Translations under genes and position numbers: made by a program
Notes under the pieces: model-generated
The model's input: only the letters and a program-made list of their open reading frames with translations
Told to the model about the DNA's origin: nothing
Database searches by the model: none
Part shown: positions 35,480 through 44,217 of the stretch, piece after piece
Numbering within the stretch: the first letter of the stretch is position 1
Layout: each line of letters opens with the position of its first letter
From: Ectothiorhodosinus mongolicus
GTDB taxonomy: Bacteria > Pseudomonadota > Gammaproteobacteria > Ectothiorhodospirales > Ectothiorhodospiraceae
Assembly: GCF_022406875.1 (NCBI RefSeq)
Contig: NZ_CP023018.1
Span: 1,561,914 to 1,625,913, forward strand
Length of the DNA stretch: 64,000 bases
Direction of reading: 5' to 3'

Positions 35480-36321
35480 GCGATGTAAAAACACCGGTGA
35501 CGCGCCAGGCGTGGACTTTCCCAGTCAGCCTCGCGCGCAACGCGCAACATTGGGCTCAAGCCCTAAACCAATATTCCGATGCGGCACGCGTCTATGTCCT
35601 GGGGCCAATCTTGCTGCTGATGATCTGGGGTTTTGCAGCGCATGCGGAACTGGTGAGCCCGAGACTGCTGCCCGGCCCCTTAGAGACGTTGGGACAGTTT
35701 TGGAACAGCATGATTTACGGGGATCTTTTGCAAGATTTCTGGAACACCTTAAGACGCACTCTGTATGCGTTTGCGATTGCCGCGATCGTCGGCATCCCCT
35801 TGGGCGTCATGCTGGGCTCATCGCGAAAACTGTATGGCTCGGTGGAGTTTTTGGTGGATTTCTTCCGATCCACACCGGCGACTGCGATGTTTCCTTTGTT
35901 CCTGTTGCTGTTTGGTATTGGTGAAGAATCACAGGTGGCGGTGGCAGCCTTTGCGGCGTTGCTCATCGTCATCTTTAGCGCGGCCTATGGCGTAATCAAT
36001 GCCACCAAGACTCGAGTGCTTGCCGCTCGGGTGATGGGCGCAGGCCGCTGGCGGGTATTTAAAGACGTGATGATTTACGAGTCTTTGCCACAAACCTTTG
36101 TCGGTCTGCGGACCGCCATCTCGTTGGCCTTAGTGGTGATTATCGTCGCGGAGATGTTCATCGGGTCTAGCGATGGTCTGGGTCGTCGGATTATCGATGC
36201 CCAGCAAGTCTATGACCTACGCGAAATGTACGCCTCCATCATCGCCACCGGCGTGATGGGGTACTCCCTAAATCTTCTTTTCATCGCTGTAGAGCGACGT
36301 GTTGTTCGCTGGATTAACTGA
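35476..36321 (+). CDS. NitT/TauT-family ABC permease
   Basis: 281 aa, about six helices, with the EAA-type loop VMGAGRWRVFKDVMIYESLPQTFVGLRTAISLAL and the usual LRRTLYAFAIAAIVGIPLGVMLGSS opening. Pairs with the preceding ATPase and following binding protein. Confidence 0.92.
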   Translation: MSDVKTPVTRQAWTFPVSLARNAQHWAQALNQYSDAARVYVLGPILLLMIWGFAAHAELVSPRLLPGPLETLGQFWNSMIYGDLLQDFWNTLRRTLYAFAIAAIVGIPLGVMLGSSRKLYGSVEFLVDFFRSTPATAMFPLFLLLFGIGEESQVAVAAFAALLIVIFSAAYGVINATKTRVLAARVMGAGRWRVFKDVMIYESLPQTFVGLRTAISLALVVIIVAEMFIGSSDGLGRRIIDAQQVYDLREMYASIIATGVMGYSLNLLFIAVERRVVRWIN

Positions 36322-36354
36322 TTTCCCAACCCGAATCTGAACGAGGAAAACATC

Positions 36355-37350
36355 ATGAAATTCGCCTTCCTGAAAAAGACATTCGCCGCCTCGGCGCTCG
36401 CCGCTCTGATGGCATTACCCGTGCAGGTCAATGCCCAACAGCTGGAGAGAGTCACAGCCTCATGGTTGCCGATTATGCAAACCATGGCCTTTTACGTGGC
36501 ACTCGAAGAGGGGCTATTCGAGAAAGCCGGCATCGATATCAACCCGGTACGTTTCCAAAACCCCAACCAAATCATCGACTCACTGGTTTCTGGTCAAGCA
36601 GACTTTGGCCCTCCGGGCGCTGCTGCTGGTATCACCGTATTGGCCGAATCACGCTTTCCCGGCACCTTCAAAGTATTTGGTCTGCAGGGCGGCTCCATCA
36701 AATACGGCTTTGATAATGATGCTTTGATCGTTGGCACCAACTCCGAGATCCAGAACTTCGCCGATCTGCGCGGTAAGTCGATTGGCACAATCCCCGGAGT
36801 ACAGTGGCGCACCATCACCAGCCACATTCTTCGCCAAAACGGCCTAGAGCCAGGACGTGATGTGCGCTTATCGGAAATCGCGGTGCCTCAGCAGTTCGCT
36901 GCGGTGGCCAGTGGCGCGGTGGATGCAACGCTTTCGCTTGAGCCGGTCGGGTCCATCACCGATAACAGCGATGACGTGCGTAAGGCGATGAACAACCCCG
37001 TTGCTCAGTTTATCTCCGATCCGTTCTACTCCGGAGCGGCGATTTTAACCACGGACTTCATCAGAAATCGTCCTGAGGTGGCCCGCAGAGTGGTTGAGGT
37101 GTTGGATGAGGCCACGCGCCTAGCGAACGAGAACTTCGATCATTATCGGCCGATCATTGCCAAGTACACGGCGGTTCGTCCGGAACAGGCAGAGTTCGTT
37201 GCACAGCCCTACCTGCGCGCATGGTCCGAGCTCAATGACGAGGATCTGAATTCCTATCAGGCATTCGTGGATGTGTTTCATTCCGAGGGCGTTTTGTCCG
37301 AGCGCATGGATATTCGCAACCTCATTCTGACGCCCGAAGATTTCCAATAA
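36355..37350 (+). CDS. NitT/TauT-family periplasmic binding protein
   Basis: 331 aa with a Sec signal peptide (FAASALAALMALPVQVNAQ). The mature part VTASWLPIMQTMAFYVALEEGLFEKAGID and LVSGQADFG is typical of the SsuA/ThiY/TauA fold. Ligand unknown; the enzymes downstream suggest a small amide- or urea-like nitrogen compound. Confidence 0.9.
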   Translation: MKFAFLKKTFAASALAALMALPVQVNAQQLERVTASWLPIMQTMAFYVALEEGLFEKAGIDINPVRFQNPNQIIDSLVSGQADFGPPGAAAGITVLAESRFPGTFKVFGLQGGSIKYGFDNDALIVGTNSEIQNFADLRGKSIGTIPGVQWRTITSHILRQNGLEPGRDVRLSEIAVPQQFAAVASGAVDATLSLEPVGSITDNSDDVRKAMNNPVAQFISDPFYSGAAILTTDFIRNRPEVARRVVEVLDEATRLANENFDHYRPIIAKYTAVRPEQAEFVAQPYLRAWSELNDEDLNSYQAFVDVFHSEGVLSERMDIRNLILTPEDFQ

Positions 37351-37381
37351 GTCGTTTGTTACCGACCCAGAGGTATTGATC

Positions 37382-39064
37382 ATGATCCCATCGCAACCCT
37401 CATTTCGCGCCGCTGTGGTGCAAACGCTTGCCAGCTTGGGTGATGTACAAGAAAACATCCGCCTGCTGGAGCATTACACCCTTGAAGCCAAGCGCCAAGG
37501 CGCCAAGCTCATCGTCTTCCCAGAGTGCATGAACAGCGGTTATCTGTTTGACGATATCGCCCATGCAAGGCAGATCGCTGAGCCTTTGGATGGCCCATTT
37601 GCCACTGCCATGCAACGGCTTTGTCGTGAGCATGATCTCTACATCGCCAGCGGATTCACCGAGCTGGGTGAGAATGCCAAGATCTATAACTCGGGTCTTT
37701 TCTATGGGCCCGATGGCCAGCTGCTGTTGCATTACCAAAAACAATTTCTCGCCACCCACGATCAGAACTGGTTTGATTGCGGCATCAAGGGCAATCCAGT
37801 GGTTGAGACTCCTTTGGGGAATATTGGGCTGCTTATCTGCTTTGACGGACGTATTCCGGAGATCGCTCGCAGCATCGCCTTACAAGGAGCGGATGTGGTG
37901 TTGGATATGGCAAATTTCTTCGCCATGGATCAGGCCGATCTTTGGGTGCCGGCGCGCGCCATGGAAAATGGTATCTGGATTGTCGCTGCCACCAAGGCGG
38001 GGGTGGAGCGCAGTATCCACTACCCAGGCGGCAGCATGATCGTGGCCCCCGATGGGGATGTGAAAGCCTATGTGCCCAAGGAGACCCATGGTGTGGTGTC
38101 GTGGACGATTGATGTGGCTGCCGCCAGAGACAAGCGATGGCTGGCTGGCGGTGATCGGTTTGCAGACCGCGCCCCTGAGACCTATGGCTGTTTGACCAAG
38201 GCGTTTGAGAACACGCCCTTGGCGGCCATTCTTGAGCAGCCACTGATTCCCGAGAAGGCCACGACTAAGCTGGCCGTGGTGCAAGATCATGCCGTGGTGT
38301 CAGAGGGCGTTGAATCAGCTCTTGATATGGTGGAACACGCAGCGCGCTTGGGCGCTAAATTGATCGTCACCCCGGCATTTTTTGCCTGCCCTAGCTGGCT
38401 TCCTGATGCGCAACAGGCGCGGGATCTGGCCAGTCAGCAGAGCATGCTGCTGCATCAGGCGGCCGGCATTGCACAACGCTGGCAAACGCATATCGTGCTG
38501 GATACGGTTGAAGAGCAGGACGGTGCGCTTTACCACACCGCCTTATTGGTGGGCCCCAGCGGCCAGGTTCTCAGCCGTTATCGCCAAGTCCATGTTGAAC
38601 CCGAGATTCGTGACTGGTGCACGCCGGGTCAAAGCTGGACGGTGACAGAGACTCAGGTGGGCCGCGTTGGCATGATGCTGGGCTACGACGGACGATTCCC
38701 CGAGTCCAGCCGTGAGCTGGCATTGCTGGGCGCCGATATCATCGCTTGGCCCACTGCTTTGCGAGAAAAGCGTGAGCGTGATCTGCTCGCGGTGCCTAAG
38801 GCCGAAGACAACCGCATCTATTTGGCGATGGCCAATCGTACGGATGCGCCCTTTGCCGGTGGGTCGCTGGTTGTGCCGCCCAACGGTTTTCCACTTTGGG
38901 AGCTGGATCAGGTGTCGCCAGTGGTGACGCGTAAAGGCGCGGTGATACCGACGTTCGCCAATCTCGCGCTTAGCCGCCAAAAGTTTATGATTCCTCGCGT
39001 CAATATGTTGCGCAACCGCTTGGTAGAGACCTATGAGAGTCTCAGAAGCCAAGCAGCAGCTTAG
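37382..39064 (+). CDS. Tandem nitrilase-superfamily amidohydrolase; second domain catalytically degenerate
   Basis: 560 aa made of two carbon-nitrogen hydrolase domains. Domain 1 (about 8-280) has the complete triad: Glu48 in FPECMNSG, Lys120 in YQKQFLATHD, Cys153 in LICFDGRIPE. Domain 2 (about 297-545) aligns well, but the equivalents are Ala333 (TPAFF), Gln403 (YRQVHVE) and Gly435 (MLGYDGRFPE), so it cannot be catalytic by the known mechanism and is probably structural or regulatory. The start is ATG 37382. Its place between an importer and allophanate hydrolase suggests it hydrolyses the imported compound; the substrate is not known. Confidence 0.88.
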   Translation: MIPSQPSFRAAVVQTLASLGDVQENIRLLEHYTLEAKRQGAKLIVFPECMNSGYLFDDIAHARQIAEPLDGPFATAMQRLCREHDLYIASGFTELGENAKIYNSGLFYGPDGQLLLHYQKQFLATHDQNWFDCGIKGNPVVETPLGNIGLLICFDGRIPEIARSIALQGADVVLDMANFFAMDQADLWVPARAMENGIWIVAATKAGVERSIHYPGGSMIVAPDGDVKAYVPKETHGVVSWTIDVAAARDKRWLAGGDRFADRAPETYGCLTKAFENTPLAAILEQPLIPEKATTKLAVVQDHAVVSEGVESALDMVEHAARLGAKLIVTPAFFACPSWLPDAQQARDLASQQSMLLHQAAGIAQRWQTHIVLDTVEEQDGALYHTALLVGPSGQVLSRYRQVHVEPEIRDWCTPGQSWTVTETQVGRVGMMLGYDGRFPESSRELALLGADIIAWPTALREKRERDLLAVPKAEDNRIYLAMANRTDAPFAGGSLVVPPNGFPLWELDQVSPVVTRKGAVIPTFANLALSRQKFMIPRVNMLRNRLVETYESLRSQAAA

Positions 39065-39076
39065 AAGGGGTCTGCT

Positions 39077-39808
39077 ATGAAGGCTTTTACTCCCGTATCC
39101 GAGCGGATTTATAACGCGATTAAGGCGGAGCTTTATCTGCAGCTTAGACCGCTAGAAAAGGTGACCGAGGCCAATCTGAGTGAGCGCTTTGGGGTGAGTC
39201 GTATTCCGGTGCGCGAAGCTCTGCAAAGACTGGTTCGCGAGGGCTTTTTGATGGCGCATTTTCGCAGTGGCTACAGCATCGCTATCGCGAGTCAGAGAGA
39301 AGTGGATGAGCTCAATGTGCTCCGGGCCCTGTTTGAAGAGCAGGGGGTTTTGGCAGCTACTCGCGGTTCGAAGCCACCTAAGAGTCTGGATGCTTTATGG
39401 GAGTTCTGGCGCGACGATAAGAATGGCGACGGTCTCGATCCCATCGGACTCAGCGAAAAAAACCGGGACTTTCACTCGGCAATCGTCGCTCAGACGGGGA
39501 ATCGCGAAATGGTGCGCCAGCATGGCTTGGTTTTTGATCGGATTGAGGTCGTGCAGCGCTTGGATTTTACCGAGGTGGATCGCGTAGCCATTACCTTTGC
39601 TGAGCACCGCCGCATTCTCGAGCACCTGATGCGCGGAGATGGCGCTACGGCATGGGCCGCGCTCAAGCTACACCTTCAAGAGAGTAATGAGCATGTGCGT
39701 CAGCTGGCTGAAGTGCTGGCTGCGGAGGCGCAAGCCAATGATGCAATAGCCAGCGTCGCGGGGGGTGATATCCGTGCCATCGGTCCATTAAGGGGGAACC
39801 ATGAATGA
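39077..39808 (+). CDS. GntR-family regulator with FCD domain
   Basis: 243 aa. N-terminal winged helix (ANLSERFGVSRIPVREALQRLVREGFL) and C-terminal FCD domain with candidate metal/ligand residues in NRDFHSAIV, EHRRILEHL and LKLHLQES. The palindrome at 34584-34597 is of the type bound by this subfamily, so it probably senses a pathway intermediate and controls this operon. It overlaps the next gene by 8 bp. Confidence 0.92.
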   Translation: MKAFTPVSERIYNAIKAELYLQLRPLEKVTEANLSERFGVSRIPVREALQRLVREGFLMAHFRSGYSIAIASQREVDELNVLRALFEEQGVLAATRGSKPPKSLDALWEFWRDDKNGDGLDPIGLSEKNRDFHSAIVAQTGNREMVRQHGLVFDRIEVVQRLDFTEVDRVAITFAEHRRILEHLMRGDGATAWAALKLHLQESNEHVRQLAEVLAAEAQANDAIASVAGGDIRAIGPLRGNHE

Positions 39809-41636
39809 GCCGAGGACCAAGCCGATATCGATATCGCAGCTGCGGGAGGGTTATCGATCAGGGCGTATCACTCCGCGCCAATTTATTTTGTCGTGCGTTG
39901 CCCGCATCCGCGAAACCCAAGGCAACCCTATCTGGATTCGCATCTTAAGCGATGAGGAGTTGATTCCCTATTTGGATCAACTGGAATCACGGGGTCAGGA
40001 GGATTTGCCGCTCTATGGCATTCCTTTTGCGATTAAGGACAATATTGATCTGGCGGGCATTCCCACGACAGTGGCCTGCCCAGAGTTTGCCTACACACCA
40101 ACCGAGTCGGCCTTCGTGGTCGAACAGTTGATTGCTGCCGGGGCCATCCCCATGGGGAAAACCAATTTGGATCAGTTTGCCACCGGTCTGGTGGGCACCC
40201 GATCACCTTTTGGCGCCTGCGCAAATCCTTTTAATGCTGAGTTTATCGCTGGCGGGTCGAGTTCGGGTTCAGCGGTCGCGGTGGCATTTGGGATGGTGAG
40301 CTTTGCGCTGGGCACGGATACAGCGGGATCGGGCCGTGTGCCTGCTGCATTGAATAACATCATTGGTTACAAACCCACTCGAGGTCTATTGAGCAATCGT
40401 GGGGTAGTTCCTGCCTGTCGTTCTTTGGACACGATCTCGATTTTCGCGCTCAATATCGATGATGCACGCTTGGTTCATCAATGCGCCGCGCAATGGGACT
40501 CACAAGACAGTTATTCTCGATTACCCGCGCACCGAACCCCTTGGGAGCCGCCACTGGGGGATCGATTTACGTTTGGGGTGCCCCCACGACATCAGTGGCA
40601 GTTTTTCGATGACAATGGTTGCGATGCCTTGTTTGAACAGAGTATCGCGGCTTTAGAATCTCTGGGTGGCGAAGCGGTCGAGTTGGATTTGTCGCCTTTT
40701 TTTGCCGCGGCCAAACTGCTTTATGACGGACCTTGGATTGCAGAGCGCTATTTGGCTATTCAGTCTTTTATTGAGTCCCGTCCCGAGGCGTTACTTCCGG
40801 TCACCCGAGATATCATCAACCAAGGTAAACACTATTCCGCCTTGGATGTATTCCATGCGCAGTATGAGTTGGAGGATTTACGCCGCCACAGCGCTTCTGT
40901 TTTTACTGAGTTGGATTTTGTGTTAACGCCAACCATTGGCGGTGCAGTGCGCCTTAGTGAGGTTTACGAAAATCCCATCCAGCAGAATGATCGCCTGGGT
41001 CAATACAATAATTTCGCGAATTTGCTGGATCTTTGTGCAGTGACTGTGCCCGTTGGATTCAACAGCCATGGCCTGTCTTTTGGCGTCAATCTTTTCTCAT
41101 CTGCGCTTCGCGACGGTCAGGTGCTGCAGGTGGCTGATGGCTTGCATCGTCTTTTGGCTAAGCGCTTTGGTGTGGGTTATGAAGCCTGCTGGGAGGCTCC
41201 GCAAGCGCGTGTTGATTCGAGTGCTTGGGTGAGGGTGATCGTGTGCGGGGCCCACATGAGTGGTCTACCTTTGAATGCTCAGCTCACTGAGCGTGGGGGA
41301 CGTTTGGAGCGAAAAACAAAAACCGCCGCCCAATACAAACTCTATGTCATTAAGGGGCGCGATCTTGATCGCCCTGGACTATTGCAGGTAGCTGAAGGTG
41401 GTTGTTCCATTTCTGTTGAGGTTTGGAATCTACCGATCAGTTGCTTTGGATCATTTGTAGCGCAGATCAAAAAGCCGCTGGGCATCGGTTCTGTGGCCTT
41501 AGACGATGGTAGCGTTTACCCAGGTTTCCTTTGTGAATCCTATGCCACTGAAGGTTCTCAGGAAATCAGTCATCTTGGTGGTTGGCGTGAATACCTTTCG
41601 TTTACCAATGATGCGAAGGGCTGTTTGCTCGATTAG
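39801..41636 (+). CDS. atzF: Allophanate hydrolase
   Basis: 611 aa. An amidase-signature domain with the Lys-Ser-Ser triad (AIKDNIDL, GGSSSGSAVA, GTDTAGSGRVPAA) is followed by a ~140 aa C-terminal domain of the AtzF/DUR1,2 allophanate hydrolase type. The reaction is allophanate to ammonia and CO2 (the C-terminal domain completes the process in related enzymes). No urea carboxylase or cyanuric-acid genes are present, so the allophanate should come from the product of the upstream nitrilase-type enzyme. Confidence 0.9.
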   Translation: MNEPRTKPISISQLREGYRSGRITPRQFILSCVARIRETQGNPIWIRILSDEELIPYLDQLESRGQEDLPLYGIPFAIKDNIDLAGIPTTVACPEFAYTPTESAFVVEQLIAAGAIPMGKTNLDQFATGLVGTRSPFGACANPFNAEFIAGGSSSGSAVAVAFGMVSFALGTDTAGSGRVPAALNNIIGYKPTRGLLSNRGVVPACRSLDTISIFALNIDDARLVHQCAAQWDSQDSYSRLPAHRTPWEPPLGDRFTFGVPPRHQWQFFDDNGCDALFEQSIAALESLGGEAVELDLSPFFAAAKLLYDGPWIAERYLAIQSFIESRPEALLPVTRDIINQGKHYSALDVFHAQYELEDLRRHSASVFTELDFVLTPTIGGAVRLSEVYENPIQQNDRLGQYNNFANLLDLCAVTVPVGFNSHGLSFGVNLFSSALRDGQVLQVADGLHRLLAKRFGVGYEACWEAPQARVDSSAWVRVIVCGAHMSGLPLNAQLTERGGRLERKTKTAAQYKLYVIKGRDLDRPGLLQVAEGGCSISVEVWNLPISCFGSFVAQIKKPLGIGSVALDDGSVYPGFLCESYATEGSQEISHLGGWREYLSFTNDAKGCLLD

Positions 41637-41705
41637 CGATTCCCTTTGCATTTGCATGGTCATCATCATGGTTAGGGAAATCCGTGATCTTGAGGGGAGG
41701 TATGT

Positions 41706-42161
41706 ATGTCTAAATCTATTACGAGTCTCAGTGCAAAAGAGCTATTTGAACTGGCTAGGCGGCGCGAGGGCGAGGAGCGGGAAAGAAAGCAGATTGAGAA
41801 TAGACGGACTATTCAGAGTTTAAGGATGCAACGTAAAGCCCTAGTCAAACAAAATACCAAGGCGCTCAAACAGCTACAAAAACAGCAGGACTTGGCGCTG
41901 CGTGAGATTGATCAGCAAATGGCTGCGCTATCTCGTTCGGCGCGCAGCATCGGCAGTATTTCAGGCGGCCGAGACGAGCCATCTACCCAAAAAGTTATGG
42001 ACTATCTCAGTACGGTTCCAGAGGCCAGCTCAAAGGAGCTCAAGGCAGCGCTAGAGGAACGCGCCGCGAGCGTTCCACACCTCGCGCAGACCCTCGCTTA
42101 CCTCGTGCGCCAAGGTCGCGTCGAAAGAGTACGCCGCGGCATCTATCGCCGCACCCCCTAA
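41706..42161 (+). CDS. Coiled-coil protein with C-terminal winged-helix-like domain
   Basis: 151 aa, family not recognised. Residues ~8-75 are highly charged and helical (ELARRREGEERERKQIENRR and many Lys/Gln), a likely coiled coil. Residues ~92-150 (STQKVMDYLSTVPEASSKEL through LVRQGRVERVRRGIYRRTP) look like a small winged helix with a basic wing. GGGGAGG precedes the ATG. It is a single gene between the allophanate hydrolase and a long palindrome; DNA binding is plausible but unproven. Confidence 0.65.
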   Translation: MSKSITSLSAKELFELARRREGEERERKQIENRRTIQSLRMQRKALVKQNTKALKQLQKQQDLALREIDQQMAALSRSARSIGSISGGRDEPSTQKVMDYLSTVPEASSKELKAALEERAASVPHLAQTLAYLVRQGRVERVRRGIYRRTP

Positions 42162-42214
42162 AAATGGGGACGGATTTATTTTTTTAGTGAAAAAATAAAT
42201 CCGTCCCCATTTTT
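42160..42214. repeat. Long perfect inverted repeat (second repeat family)
   Basis: A 25 bp arm at 42160-42184, containing TGGGGACGGATTTATT, is perfectly complementary to 42190-42214, containing AATAAATCCGTCCCCA, around a 5 bp loop. It starts at the stop codon of the upstream gene. A near-identical half-copy sits inside thiL. Confidence 0.95.
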
Positions 42215-42278
42215 GTCCCATTTTTGGTATGGATCAGGTATTTGCGGTATTCTGCAACCTACTTTTAGTGAGGCTGCC

Positions 42279-43031
42279 ATGAAATTCCTACTGTTTGCAT
42301 TCGTTGCTTTGAGTCTTGCGCTGAATACTGGGTGCAGTGAAGAACCGACCGTTAACGAGGTCGTCCGAGTGGCGGTTGCCCCAGCCTCGCCTCCCAACCT
42401 CTATATTGACGCCGGGCAAATCACCGGACTGGACTTGGACATCTTCCAAGCCTATTGCGCCTCCCGTGGCTGCAAGCTAGAGATCACCACCTACTCATGG
42501 CAGGGCATGCTGGATTCGGTGGTCAATGGCCAGGCGGATGTGGCGTTTTCAGGTATCTCGATCACTGAAGCGCGCTCACAAATTATGGAATTCTCGGTGC
42601 CTTATATGGAGAACACCTGGAATCTGGTGAGCATGATTGAGCGCGGCATCGACTTTAGGGACAACCTTGAGGAGATGAAGCAATACAGCCTGGGTTATCC
42701 GCGGGGTATGGCTTACACCGATTTTATCGCTAGTGAGTTGGAGCCTGCCGGCATCTACGCGCTCAGCCAAGTGCGCAAGTACCCAAATTACAACCTCGTA
42801 TTGGCTGATCTGCAAAATGGCAATCTGGATCTGGCGTTTCTTGATGGCACGGTGGCGTTTGTCTCCGCTAAGACTCTGCCGATTCAAGACAGCTATGTAT
42901 TCAGCGGGTTTGATCACTTCGGCTTTGCCTTCCCCAAAGGTTCCACCCTGCGTGCCGACTTCGACGACTTTCTCACCAACACCTTGGGTGAGGCAGGCTT
43001 GCAGGAAATCATCAGCAGCTGGATGAACTAA
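42279..43031 (+). CDS. Amino-acid-type (family 3) substrate-binding lipoprotein
   Basis: 250 aa. Lipoprotein signal MKFLLFAFVALSLALNTGC with the lipobox LNTGC, then the family 3 binding-protein pattern: VRVAVAPASPPNLYIDAGQITGLDLDIFQAYC, SWQGMLDSVVNGQADVAFSGISITEARS. No permease or ATPase accompanies it, so it may serve a transporter elsewhere or act as a sensor input. Confidence 0.85.
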   Translation: MKFLLFAFVALSLALNTGCSEEPTVNEVVRVAVAPASPPNLYIDAGQITGLDLDIFQAYCASRGCKLEITTYSWQGMLDSVVNGQADVAFSGISITEARSQIMEFSVPYMENTWNLVSMIERGIDFRDNLEEMKQYSLGYPRGMAYTDFIASELEPAGIYALSQVRKYPNYNLVLADLQNGNLDLAFLDGTVAFVSAKTLPIQDSYVFSGFDHFGFAFPKGSTLRADFDDFLTNTLGEAGLQEIISSWMN

Positions 43032-43036
43032 GAAAA

Positions 43037-43065
43037 GGGGTACGACCCCAAATGGGGTCATATCC
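43037..43065. repeat. Palindromic repeat pair, second unit degenerate
   Basis: GGGGTACGACCCC at 43037-43049 is followed by a decayed inverted copy beginning GGGGTCATATCCC at 43054. Confidence 0.85.
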
Positions 43066-43118
43066 CTATGCACTAAAGATTGCTTGACCCTTTAGGGGTT
43101 TAGCTATAGATTCCGGCG

Positions 43119-43607
43119 ATGTCAGAAGTTCAAGAAGCCCGAGCGCAGGGCATGTCTTTAGGGTTCTCGTGTGCCTCATCTCGCTGGGCGGCGATGGTTA
43201 TTTCCGCTACTCTGATGCTTTTCGGCGGGTTGATATATATCACCTACCGCGACCACAGCCTGCTGATGTTCCGCTGGTTTGACGTGCTCGGTGTTGACGC
43301 TTGGGTTGCCGGTCTCGGAGACCAGATTCTGAATCTTTATTCCCCGCCAAATGCTTGGTTCGTCTATTCCCTGCCTAATCTTCTTTGGCTGATCTCCGGC
43401 GTACTGCTGTTTGAGGCGATTTGGGGACGCATCGCATCACGACAGAAAGTCATTTGGGTGAGCGCCTTTTGCATGGTGGCGATCGGCGCGGAGTTATTGC
43501 AGTGGGTGAACATCGTTCCTGGAACATTCGATGTGCATGATTTATGGCCAATGGTGCTGGTGTACTTGGCTTATTTGGCGGTAGTGAAATGGGGGCAAAA
43601 GCTTTGA
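43119..43607 (+). CDS. Membrane protein, VanZ-like
   Basis: 162 aa with four probable helices. The segment GAELLQWVNIVPGTFDVHDLWPMVLVYL resembles the conserved Glu-Gln...Asp...Asp pattern of VanZ-like membrane proteins, but the match is loose. Function unknown. It overlaps the next gene, so the two are probably co-translated. Confidence 0.6.
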   Translation: MSEVQEARAQGMSLGFSCASSRWAAMVISATLMLFGGLIYITYRDHSLLMFRWFDVLGVDAWVAGLGDQILNLYSPPNAWFVYSLPNLLWLISGVLLFEAIWGRIASRQKVIWVSAFCMVAIGAELLQWVNIVPGTFDVHDLWPMVLVYLAYLAVVKWGQKL

Positions 43608-44173
43608 AACGTATTAACAATTATGGCGGCAATCGCATCAAACATCTCTTGTCAGTTGCTGCGTTGGTAGTGTTATTGGTATTCGCGGCGGGTAGCTCAG
43701 ATGAAGAGACCACGGGCAACTCCAATCTCTATTCGGGACAAACCTATAATGCTGCAGAAAACCCAAGAACGTGGACCAATCCAATTCAAGGCGGCCAGAA
43801 CTTTTTCAATATTAACGCTCGGGACTCCGGCGAGTCACGCCTGACTTTGTATATATCGAGTCGGAACTGTGACAACGTCACGGCCGTTTGGGGATTTGCC
43901 GTCAGGACGGTAGAAGAGGTGTACAACATTAATGGGCAAAACGTTCGAGTCAAGCCCTCAACCGTTAAGTTGCTCGACTTGTACTTCCTCGAGGCAGTGA
44001 CCAGCGAGGGTAATCGCTACGTGCTGGATACCATGATGAATAATCCGCGCGTCGTGATCACCGATGAATCCGGACGCTCTTCCACCATCGATACTGCTGG
44101 CATCAATGAAGCACATCGCTCCATTGTCTTGTTCTGCCGTAATGCGGCTGAGCGCAAGGCGGGCGCGTTGTAA
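43589..44173 (+). CDS. Membrane-anchored periplasmic protein of unknown function
   Basis: 194 aa from ATG 43589; a TTG at 43604 overlapping the previous stop is an alternative. One hydrophobic anchor (HLLSVAALVVLLVFAAGSS) is followed by a periplasmic domain with two Cys (SRNCDNVTAVWG, IVLFCRNAA), perhaps a disulfide. No family recognised. Confidence 0.6.
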   Translation: MGAKALKRINNYGGNRIKHLLSVAALVVLLVFAAGSSDEETTGNSNLYSGQTYNAAENPRTWTNPIQGGQNFFNINARDSGESRLTLYISSRNCDNVTAVWGFAVRTVEEVYNINGQNVRVKPSTVKLLDLYFLEAVTSEGNRYVLDTMMNNPRVVITDESGRSSTIDTAGINEAHRSIVLFCRNAAERKAGAL

Positions 44174-44183
44174 TTTAAGAGAT

Positions 44184-44196
44184 GGGGTACGACCCC
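44184..44196. repeat. Single palindromic repeat unit
   Basis: GGGGTACGACCCC between two unknown envelope genes. Confidence 0.9.
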
Positions 44197-44217
44197 ATTC
44201 GTTTTATGAGGGTACAT

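Noticed and set aside
44182-44217. Start codon inside the palindromic repeat for the six-cysteine protein
   Set aside because: No ribosome-binding site and residues derived from the repeat; ATG 44218 with GAGGG is better.
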